Shown here: piece by piece, positions 1 through 5,064 of the stretch
How positions within the stretch are numbered: position 1 is the stretch's first letter
How the letters are laid out: every line of letters begins with the position of its first letter
Source: JAQICX01 sp964441455
Lineage (GTDB): Bacteria > Verrucomicrobiota > Kiritimatiellia > JAQICX01
Assembly: GCA_964441455.1 (NCBI GenBank)
Contig: CAYTUX010000027.1
Coordinates: 1-5,545 of the forward strand
DNA: 5,545 bases
Direction: 5' to 3'
Made by a program: the position numbers and the translations under genes
The notes under the pieces: generated by a model
The model's database searches: none
What the model was told of the DNA's origin: nothing
Seen by the model: only the letters and a program-made list of their open reading frames with translations

Positions 1-56
1 TGCTGCCGTGGTCAGCAAGATGAATGTTGTTTTGCGCATTGCCAATTGTAGCCGAG
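1..56 (+). repeat. Direct repeat copy 1 (offset 103 bp)
   Basis: This segment recurs at 104-159 with a single difference (T at 4, A at 107); 5-56 and 108-159 are identical. It begins with a REP-like half-site (arm CCGTGGTC, loop AGCA at 14-17) whose second arm is missing, and it runs into the GTAGCCGAG head of the next palindrome. The near-identity points to a recent duplication of a block of about 103 bases. Confidence 0.85.
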
Positions 57-108
57 TCGCTTCGGCTCGAAAAGAAAATCTTCCGGTCTTTGCGGAGACC
101 GGCTGCAG
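48..108. repeat. REPIN-like inverted pair, copy 1
   Basis: The left half starts with GTAG (48-51) and folds through AGCCGA (50-55) pairing with TCGGCT (62-67). The right half is CCGGTCTT (83-90), loop TGCG (91-94), GAGACCGG (95-102), then the inverted head CTGCAG (103-108). The right stem holds one T-G wobble where the copy at 250-269 has a C-G pair, so the fold is kept. Positions 66-108 match 233-275 with three differences in 43 bases. CTGCAG is self-complementary, so it also serves as the head of the next, rightward half-unit. Confidence 0.75.
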
Positions 109-159
109 CCGTGGTCAGCAAGATGAATGTTGTTTTGCGCATTGCCAATTGTAGCCGAG
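104..159 (+). repeat. Direct repeat copy 2 (offset 103 bp)
   Basis: Second copy of the segment at 1-56. Here the half-site is complete at its head: CTGCAG (103-108), arm CCGTGGTC (109-116), loop AGCA (117-120). The expected closing arm GACCACGG is replaced by unrelated sequence, so it is a decayed single REP. Similarity to copy 1 ends after 159. Confidence 0.85.
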
Positions 160-207
160 GTCAGCCTGTCCAGCTATCAAACCCTGCGGGCAATATTTGG
201 ACATCGG
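151..207. repeat. Degenerate REP-like unit with expanded loop
   Basis: The head GTAG (151-154) and arm CCGAGGTC (155-162) have a possible partner in GACATCGG (200-207), with one mismatch. The roughly 37 bases between them contain a further small palindrome, CCCTGCGGG (182-190), and the inverted pair TGTCC (167-171) with GGACA (199-203). It looks like a diverged or interrupted unit; the intact equivalent follows at 212. Confidence 0.5.
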
Positions 208-211
208 AATA

Positions 212-275
212 CTGTAGCCGAGGTCAGCAGACCTCGGAAAGAAAATGTTCCGGTCTCTGCGGAGACCGGCTGCAG
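212..275. repeat. REPIN-like inverted pair, best-preserved copy
   Basis: The unit is symmetrical: head CTGTAG (212-217), stem CCGAGGTC (218-225), loop AGCA (226-229), stem GACCTCGG (230-237), a 12-base A-rich spacer (238-249), stem CCGGTCTC (250-257), loop TGCG (258-261), stem GAGACCGG (262-269) and inverted head CTGCAG (270-275). Both stems are perfect 8-bp pairs. The two halves share head and loop pattern but have different stem sequences, as in a composite of two REP subfamilies. Confidence 0.85.
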
Positions 276-301
276 GTGCAGAACAGCCACCAATAACGAA
301 A

Positions 302-307
302 TATAAT
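302..307 (+). promoter_or_regulatory. Candidate -10 box for the oxidoreductase operon
   Basis: A perfect TATAAT lies 77 bases upstream of the first start codon, just past the REP array. No convincing -35 hexamer is found at the usual 16-18 bases upstream, so it is weak as a sigma70 promoter unless an activator assists. A second, poorer box (TAGAAT, 318-323) lies downstream. No terminator hairpin or known riboswitch was recognised in the leader. Confidence 0.35.
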
Positions 308-384
308 GTCAAATTTATAGAATAAATAATGGTCGTTAGCATAGCAGCTGGGTGACAGAACCAACTTACTTATAAGGAGTATAA

Positions 385-1266
385 ATGAAAAAAGAGACAA
401 AAGTAGCAATGATTGGTCTTGATACAAGCCACACAAACGAATTCACAAAACTCATACAGGGAAATGAGAGCAAAATTAATGGTCTTAAAGTAGTAACTGC
501 ATTCAGGTTTCCCTCTCCTTTTCAACCTGAAGAGGGACAGGATAAACGTCAAGCTGAACTTGAAGAACTTGGTGTAGCTGTGAAACCAACAGTTGAAGAT
601 GCCGTAAAAGATGTTGATGCAATATTCATTGAATTAAATGACCCTGAACCACATTTAGAATATTTTAAAAAAGTTGCACATCTGGGGCTGCCAATATTTT
701 TAGACAAACCCCTTGCAATGAACCTTAAAGATGGAAAAGAAATTATAAAGATTGCAGAAGCTAACGGCACTAATATGTGGGGATCTTCAAGTTTAAGATT
801 TATTTCTCAACTTCAAAATGCCGTTAAAGAAGTTCCAGATCCAAGCTTCTGTAATGTTTTTGGTGCTTTAGGTACGGCAGCAGCAGGTAGTTCATTAATA
901 TGGTACGGTTGCCACGCTACAGAAATGTTAGTAAGCATAATGGGCACTGATGCAAAAAAAGTAACAGCAATTGAAGACCCTTCAGGCATTGTCTATAGTG
1001 TTGAATATTCAGGAAACCGTCGTGGAGTAGTTCAATGCAATCGCGGCAGCTATCAATATGGTGGTTGCATTCAGAATAGTGATAAACTGCAATTCTTTAC
1101 TACCGGCGGGGACAACATATATTACAATTTGTTGCTTGAAATAAAAAAGGCTTTAGAGACAGGTGTTCCACCTGTATCTTTTGATGAAATGCTTGAAGTT
1201 CAAGCTGTCATGGATACGACAGAACGCTCTATGATATCCGGTAAAAGCGAAATAGTTAACAAATAG
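385..1266 (+). CDS. Gfo/Idh/MocA-family oxidoreductase, divergent GLDTSH subtype
   Basis: A 293-residue predicted cytoplasmic dehydrogenase of the Gfo/Idh/MocA family, whose members oxidise or reduce sugars and cyclitols with NAD(P). The N-terminal Rossmann half spans about residues 5-125. Its glycine-rich loop is atypical: IGLDTSH (10-16) stands where GxGxxG is usual. DKP (107-109) matches the family's EKP motif with its catalytic/cofactor-contacting lysine (K108). In the C-terminal half, the expected HxxD is seen as HATE (177-180). The C-terminal helix with LEVQAVMDTTERS is typical, so the protein looks complete although shorter than many relatives. The ATG at 385 is supported by AGGAG (375-379), five bases upstream. 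The next oxidoreductase gene follows after 11 bases, so they are co-transcribed. The substrate is unknown. The altered cofactor loop could mean weak or unusual cofactor use, but is probably a subfamily trait. Confidence 0.88.
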   Translation: MKKETKVAMIGLDTSHTNEFTKLIQGNESKINGLKVVTAFRFPSPFQPEEGQDKRQAELEELGVAVKPTVEDAVKDVDAIFIELNDPEPHLEYFKKVAHLGLPIFLDKPLAMNLKDGKEIIKIAEANGTNMWGSSSLRFISQLQNAVKEVPDPSFCNVFGALGTAAAGSSLIWYGCHATEMLVSIMGTDAKKVTAIEDPSGIVYSVEYSGNRRGVVQCNRGSYQYGGCIQNSDKLQFFTTGGDNIYYNLLLEIKKALETGVPPVSFDEMLEVQAVMDTTERSMISGKSEIVNK

Positions 1267-1277
1267 AGGAAGAAATA

Positions 1278-2357
1278 GTGAAAAAGTTAAAAGTCGGAAT
1301 TTTAGGGCAAGGTCGCAGTGGATTTGGAATTCATGTTGAGTGGTTAAAAAAAGATCCTTCAAAATGGGAGATAACTGCAGTTGCAGATCTGTTACCGGAG
1401 AGAGTAAAAGAGTGTGCTGATGAATATAATGCACAAACTTTTAATGATTATAAAGAGTTACTTGCAAATGCAAAAGATATGAAACTGAACCTCATAATTA
1501 ATGCAACTCCAAGTTTTCTTCATACTCAAGCAACAATAGATGCATTGGAAGCCGGTTTTGATGTAGTATGTGAAAAACCAATGGCAACAACTGTTGAGGA
1601 TTTTGATAAAATGTGTGAAACAGCAGATAAAAATAACAGAAAACTGCTTCCTTTCCAAAATTCACGTTTTCAACCGGCTTTTATTAAAATCAAAGAGATA
1701 ATAGATTCTGGCAGGATTGGAAAAATAATTCAGGGCAGAATCAATTTCAGCAACTGGGGTCGTCGTTGGGATTGGCAATGCCTGCAGGAATTCTCTGCCG
1801 GTAATCTTCGAAACACAGGACCTCATCCACTGGATATGGCAATTGTTCTTTTTGGAAATGATACACCAAATGTTTTTGCTCGTTTAGTTTCTGAAAATCC
1901 ATATGGAGATAGTGATAATTTTTCAACAGTTACACTATATGGAGAAAACAGACCTACAATTGAAGTAGTTACAAGTTCTTTTCAAGCATACCCGCAAGGA
2001 GAAATGTTTAACTTCGGGGGAACTCTTGGAGGAATCACAGGGACACCAGAAAAACTGACATGGAAATATTATATTGAAGAATCTGCAAAAAAGCTAAAAC
2101 AGAAAGGCACATGGTCTGACAATCGTCAATATTGCCAGGACAGTCTTGAATGGGTAGAAGAGACATGGAGTTTCAAACCAACATTAGGAACATTTGATTA
2201 TCTAAGTAAAAGTTTCTATGACAATACATATGAGATTCTGTTAAATAATGCGCCAAGAGTAATAACTTTAGAACAGGTAAGACGCCAAATTGAAGTACTT
2301 GAAGAAGCATACAGACAAAATCCTATGGCTAGAAGCAGCAAAACTTATTTGTCATAA
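1278..2357 (+). CDS. Gfo/Idh/MocA-family oxidoreductase, canonical
   Basis: A 359-residue predicted NAD(P)-dependent sugar or cyclitol dehydrogenase, cytoplasmic. The Rossmann domain has the regular loop GQGRSG (10-15) and an acidic residue, D37, at the end of the second strand, which usually favours NAD over NADP. NATPSFLH (75-82) and EKP (99-101, K100) are family hallmarks. The substrate domain carries NTGPHPLD (179-186), where H183 and D186 are the likely catalytic pair. A glycine-rich block with TGTPEKLTWKYY (254-265) and the C-terminal VRRQIEVLEEAYRQNP resemble longer family members from Planctomycetes/Lentisphaerae-like bacteria and Firmicutes, recalled rather than searched. Translation starts at GTG 1278, with AGAGGA (1265-1270) as ribosome site, overlapping the stop of the preceding gene. 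The pair may act on one substrate in sequence or as partners; that is inference. The substrate cannot be assigned. Confidence 0.92.
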   Translation: MKKLKVGILGQGRSGFGIHVEWLKKDPSKWEITAVADLLPERVKECADEYNAQTFNDYKELLANAKDMKLNLIINATPSFLHTQATIDALEAGFDVVCEKPMATTVEDFDKMCETADKNNRKLLPFQNSRFQPAFIKIKEIIDSGRIGKIIQGRINFSNWGRRWDWQCLQEFSAGNLRNTGPHPLDMAIVLFGNDTPNVFARLVSENPYGDSDNFSTVTLYGENRPTIEVVTSSFQAYPQGEMFNFGGTLGGITGTPEKLTWKYYIEESAKKLKQKGTWSDNRQYCQDSLEWVEETWSFKPTLGTFDYLSKSFYDNTYEILLNNAPRVITLEQVRRQIEVLEEAYRQNPMARSSKTYLS

Positions 2358-2365
2358 TCGAAGAC

Positions 2366-2396
2366 TATCAACCTCGGACAAAGTCCGGGGTTGATA
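2366..2396. terminator. Hairpin between convergent genes, likely bidirectional terminator
   Basis: TATCAACCTCGGAC (2366-2379) pairs with GTCCGGGGTTGATA (2383-2396) around an AAA loop. This gives a 14-bp stem with one T-G wobble. It starts 8 bases after the second oxidoreductase stop and lies 43 bases past the stop of the convergent gene. Neither strand has a clear T-run after the stem, so termination may be imperfect or the hairpin may serve to stabilise mRNA 3' ends. Confidence 0.7.
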
Positions 2397-2438
2397 ATAA
2401 CAAATTTCAATTCAACGGGCTGAAAAACTCAAATCCGC

Positions 2439-4547
2439 TTAAATTTTTGGCAGGCTTGCTGCAGCGATAGCCTGTCCAACACGCCTGCTTGCTTCATCAG
2501 GCAGACAAACTTCTATTTTTGCAGCACACTTAGGATAATCTGCACGCAATATTTCATTTGCAGTTGTCAGAATAATATGACCACCTTTTCCGGATGTTAC
2601 TCTTCCAAGAATCAGAATTCGTTTAATATCATAAAACTCGGCATAATGAGGAATGGTATGCCCAAGATACATACCAATAGTTCTGAAAATCTTAAATGCA
2701 CGAGTATCATCTTTTTCCAATAAATTTTGAACTTCCTTAAGCTGTTCTGCAAAATGGAGAGAGGAGTCCACTTCAATTCCCGCATTCTTGATTAGGCGAA
2801 CAACAGCCTGCTGTGAAAAGAAATTTGCTCCCACTCCACAACCCTTTGACCATTCATCAACAACTTTGTCACTCTTTCTGTAGTCTACAGGAGCAAATGC
2901 CAGTTCATTCAACCAACCGGTTATATTGCCTTTACCATCAATATATCCGACAGCTTCACTTGATCCCATTGCAATACCAAGAACATTTGTTTCATTCAAT
3001 GACATACCCCCTGCAAGAGCTGTAACATCGCCATCATTTACAACTTCAATTGGCACTCCAAACTCTTTACCGATTTCAATAAACATGTTCTTAATCTTAT
3101 TTTCAAAGTCTTCTTCAGAAATAGCTCTGAAAAGAGATGCAGCCCGCACTTGAGAATTAACATATACACCTGCCGAACTACCGCCAATAGCATCAAGTCT
3201 AGGTAAATGTTCAAATGCTCTTTTCAAAGAATGCATTACCCCTTTATAGTGATAATCCGGATCACTATTTACGGAGGGATCCCAGGGTATTTCTTCGCTG
3301 AAAACAGCTTTACCATCAATTACTGCACTGGTTTTTCGGTCACTTGCTCCAAGATCAAAACCGATTCTGCAACCATCCATATTTTTACCTAAAGGCAAAC
3401 TGGCTTCTTTCGCTTCCGGACATTCATCAAAAGAAACAGAACATACAGTAAAGTCATGCTCATATATTTTACCCATAAACTCTGAATCAAACTCTCTAGC
3501 TCCACCTTTACAATATATCTCAGAAATAGCCTTGCCAATTTCTTTTGGACAGGCAATTGTAATTTTCCAACCACCTCTCTGCCAAAGCATAAACTTAACC
3601 AATCGCTCAATATAAAACAAATTATCTTTTAATGATCCCTTATCAGATCCATCAACTATAGTTTTATATACCGACACATTGCCATTTTCACGTTCTACAG
3701 CAACAGCAACATCGACAGAACAACCATTTGCTTTAGACTGCTCAACAAATTTTTTATTCTCAAGATATGCCGGTTTGTAATCAGGGTCAAGAGAATCTTC
3801 AATCTGCAGCCCCTTATTTAATTTTTTTGCAGCTTCTTTATCGCAAATGATAGAGACATCCTTATGATTTCTAAGAACAGAAGCAGGACAATTCTCATCA
3901 AGCTCACCTTCAATCATATCGACCACAGCCTGAGCTTTATTTTCACCGGTTGCAATCAAAATTATCGACTTACATTCCATAATAGTTGCTATACCCATGG
4001 TTAAAGCAAACTTAGGAACTTTTTCATCATCTGCAAAAAAACGTTTATTGTCGTTTTTTGTCTGTTCTGTCAGTTCAATTTTATGTGTTCTGGAGTCAAA
4101 TGAAGTACCCGGCTCATTGAAAGCAATATGCCCATTACTTCCAACACCAAGAATTTGAATATCAATACCTCCCATTTCTGAAATCTTGTTTTCATAACGA
4201 TCACATTCTGTCAGGACATCCTCAACCATCCCATCAAGAAAATTTATATTGGAAGTCGGAAGGTTAACATGATCAAAGAGTTTCTGATGCATGAAATATC
4301 TGAAACTCTGGTGATGTTCAGCAGGAAGACCAATATATTCATCCAAATTAAATGTGTATATTTTTGAAAAATCTAAATTTCCCTGCTGATTTTTCTTAAT
4401 CATATTTTTGTACATATCAACAGCACTACTTCCGGTAGCCAGCCCAACAACAAACTTTTCTTTAGTTGACTCATTATATTTCTGTATAAACAAATTACAT
4501 GCTGTTTGAGAAACTGCAACTCTATCTTTTTCTACAATTATCTTCAT
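2439..4547 (-). CDS. nagB: Fusion: glucosamine-6-phosphate deaminase (NagB) + ROK/ASKHA kinase-like domain
   Basis: A 702-residue, probably bifunctional cytoplasmic protein. Residues 1 to about 243 form a full-length NagB, which converts glucosamine 6-phosphate to fructose 6-phosphate and ammonia. Visible motifs are GLATGSS (35-41), FNLDEY (66-71, D69 as catalytic base), GVGSNGHIAFNEP (134-146, with H140 and E145), SRTHK (152-156) and K204. N138 replaces the E. coli aspartate, as in Bacillus-type NagB. After a linker, residues of about 276-390 form a mixed domain of unclear role, and 391-702 resemble ROK/ASKHA sugar kinases: phosphate loop GFDLGASDRK (396-405), VVNDGDVTAL (502-511, D505 as candidate base) and GRVTSGKGG (648-656). 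The ROK zinc motif CxCGxxGC is absent; its place is taken by GCGVGANFFSQQ (569-580). The reading frame is unbroken, so the fusion is not a frame artefact. The start has only a weak A-rich ribosome site. The kinase substrate (glucosamine, N-acetylglucosamine or other) is unproven; a sensing role is possible. Confidence 0.9.
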   Translation of the reverse strand: MKIIVEKDRVAVSQTACNLFIQKYNESTKEKFVVGLATGSSAVDMYKNMIKKNQQGNLDFSKIYTFNLDEYIGLPAEHHQSFRYFMHQKLFDHVNLPTSNINFLDGMVEDVLTECDRYENKISEMGGIDIQILGVGSNGHIAFNEPGTSFDSRTHKIELTEQTKNDNKRFFADDEKVPKFALTMGIATIMECKSIILIATGENKAQAVVDMIEGELDENCPASVLRNHKDVSIICDKEAAKKLNKGLQIEDSLDPDYKPAYLENKKFVEQSKANGCSVDVAVAVERENGNVSVYKTIVDGSDKGSLKDNLFYIERLVKFMLWQRGGWKITIACPKEIGKAISEIYCKGGAREFDSEFMGKIYEHDFTVCSVSFDECPEAKEASLPLGKNMDGCRIGFDLGASDRKTSAVIDGKAVFSEEIPWDPSVNSDPDYHYKGVMHSLKRAFEHLPRLDAIGGSSAGVYVNSQVRAASLFRAISEEDFENKIKNMFIEIGKEFGVPIEVVNDGDVTALAGGMSLNETNVLGIAMGSSEAVGYIDGKGNITGWLNELAFAPVDYRKSDKVVDEWSKGCGVGANFFSQQAVVRLIKNAGIEVDSSLHFAEQLKEVQNLLEKDDTRAFKIFRTIGMYLGHTIPHYAEFYDIKRILILGRVTSGKGGHIILTTANEILRADYPKCAAKIEVCLPDEASRRVGQAIAAASLPKI

Positions 4548-4570
4548 TAATTTTTCTTTCTTGAATATTT

Positions 4571-4614
4571 AAAATTTTGACAACAAAAATTTACCTTAAA
4601 GGTTTAAAAACCTT
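4571..4614 (-). promoter_or_regulatory. Inverted repeats in the nagB-fusion leader, possible operator
   Basis: Between the predicted transcription start and the start codon, AAGGTTT (4599-4605) pairs with AAACCTT (4608-4614). A neighbouring CCTTAAAGG (4594-4602) is palindromic and overlaps it. A second inverted repeat, AAATTTT (4572-4578) with AAAATTT (4586-4592), lies closer to the gene. The first, centred about 24 bases downstream of the predicted start site, is placed like a repressor operator or a small mRNA hairpin. The regulator is not in the window, and A/T-only arms arise easily by chance in such DNA. Confidence 0.35.
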
Positions 4615-4636
4615 AAAAACAGGAAAACATTTTCGA

Positions 4637-4664
4637 ATTTTATCAACTACACAATTAATGTCAA
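4637..4664 (-). promoter_or_regulatory. Sigma70-type promoter of the nagB fusion
   Basis: On the minus strand a perfect -35 TTGACA (4664-4659) is followed after 16 bases by TAAAAT (4642-4637), five of six matches to the -10 consensus. Transcription would start near 4630, giving a leader of about 80 bases before the ATG at 4547. It is the best promoter match noticed in the window and implies that the fusion gene is transcribed separately from the transposase gene upstream. Confidence 0.65.
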
Positions 4665-4709
4665 TACTCATATTATGATTTATTCCCTGTTTTTCTGGTT
4701 GGTTTGTTT

Positions 4710-4730
4710 CTCGGCAGCCCCGCCCTACAG
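4710..4730 (-). repeat. REP-like half-site remnant
   Basis: Read on the minus strand, this is CTGTAG (4730-4725) followed by a G-rich arm, GGCGGGG, and CTGC. That is the same head-arm-loop order as the palindromes at the left end of the window, but the closing arm (expected CCCCGCC) is missing. It is a small GC-rich island in an otherwise very AT-rich spacer, about 45 bases upstream of the promoter -35 box. The arm sequence differs from the left-hand array, so it would belong to another REP subfamily if real. Confidence 0.35.
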
Positions 4731-4984
4731 CTGCTGATGCCGCAGACAACGCTAACTTGTTGATTGCAGATAGCTTCTGTATTTCTATCATATTACCTGG
4801 TTTTATAAAATTAAAACATTGTTGATGAACAACTTGCAACTTCGATGTTTCGGAAGAAATAAAAAAAACAAGTGTATTATTATATTTTTTCTTGATTCAG
4901 AAGTAACTTTTTAATTTTCATATCAAAAGGACTTGAGATCAGGTGTTTTTCTTGGAAAAGGTAAAAAAACATTATTGAATCCCC

Positions 4985-5022
4985 AAAAATTTGCCAAGCT
5001 CCGCCTTGAGCTTGAAATTTTT
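4985..5022 (-). terminator. Terminator-like hairpin downstream of the RAYT gene
   Basis: CAAGCTC (4995-5001) pairs with GAGCTTG (5008-5014) across a six-base loop. The outer arms AAAAATTT (4985-4992) and AAATTTTT (5015-5022) extend the stem past a two-base GC bulge. On the minus strand the GC-rich core is followed by AAATTTTT, a usable T-run, 45 bases after the transposase stop. On the plus strand a T-run also follows, so it could work in both directions. Confidence 0.6.
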
Positions 5023-5047
5023 TAATATTTTTTAGATTTAAGGGCTT

Positions 5048-5064
5048 GAATAGCTTGACTATTC
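5048..5064. repeat. Small hairpin over the RAYT stop codon
   Basis: GAATAG (5048-5053) and CTATTC (5059-5064) form a perfect 6-bp stem around CTTGA. The transposase stop codon (TAG, minus strand, 5061-5059) sits inside the arm. It could be chance, a 3'-end stabiliser or part of a transposon end structure. Confidence 0.35.

Larger units (their letters stand above)
1..275. repeat. Array of REP/REPIN-like palindromes
   Basis: This non-coding stretch consists of repeated GC-rich palindromic units. Each unit has a head CTGTAG or CTGCAG, then an arm of about 8 bases starting CCG, a four-base loop (AGCA, or CGCA when read from the head) and, in the intact units, the complementary arm. Two units are inverted pairs (head-stem ... 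stem-head), which is the REPIN arrangement. The others are half-sites with a decayed second arm. The GTAG inside the head resembles the tetranucleotide recognised next to REP palindromes by RAYT transposases in enterobacteria; that is family knowledge and the link here is inferred. Short reading frames across the array are made of repeat sequence and are not credible genes. The array starts at the window edge and may continue to the left. Confidence 0.8.
4548..5058. other. AT-rich intergenic region between nagB fusion and RAYT gene
   Basis: About 510 bases without a convincing gene. Apart from the leader inverted repeats, the promoter, the REP-like remnant and the terminator-like hairpin annotated separately, nothing recognisable was found. 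An 82-codon frame on the minus strand (4839 to 4591, TTG start, with an internal ATG at 4791 preceded by AGG) spans the remnant and the promoter. It has no recognisable domain. It is judged non-coding, though a small protein starting at 4791 cannot be fully excluded. Confidence 0.6.

Noticed and set aside
1..275. CRISPR array
   Set aside because: Repeats are irregularly spaced, occur in both orientations, and the spacers themselves are duplicated. There are no cas genes. REP-type palindromes explain the pattern.
24..296. Open frames on both strands through 24-342
   Set aside because: They consist of the REP-like repeats and change with the repeats; there is no ribosome site or protein-like composition.
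4591..4839. 82-codon minus-strand frame (TTG start; internal ATG at 4791 with an AGG four bases upstream)
   Set aside because: It has no recognisable domain, includes the REP-like remnant and overlaps the promoter of the NagB fusion. The composition is not persuasive, although a small leader protein from 4791 cannot be fully excluded.
4879..4884. Minus-strand TATAAT as a second promoter
   Set aside because: No acceptable -35 hexamer at 16-18 bases upstream, and such boxes are expected by chance in this AT-rich spacer.
4915..5025. Short plus-strand frame of about 36 codons ending in a charged, leucine-rich tail
   Set aside because: It has only a TTG as possible start, and its 3' part is the terminator-like hairpin. 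It is best explained as chance.
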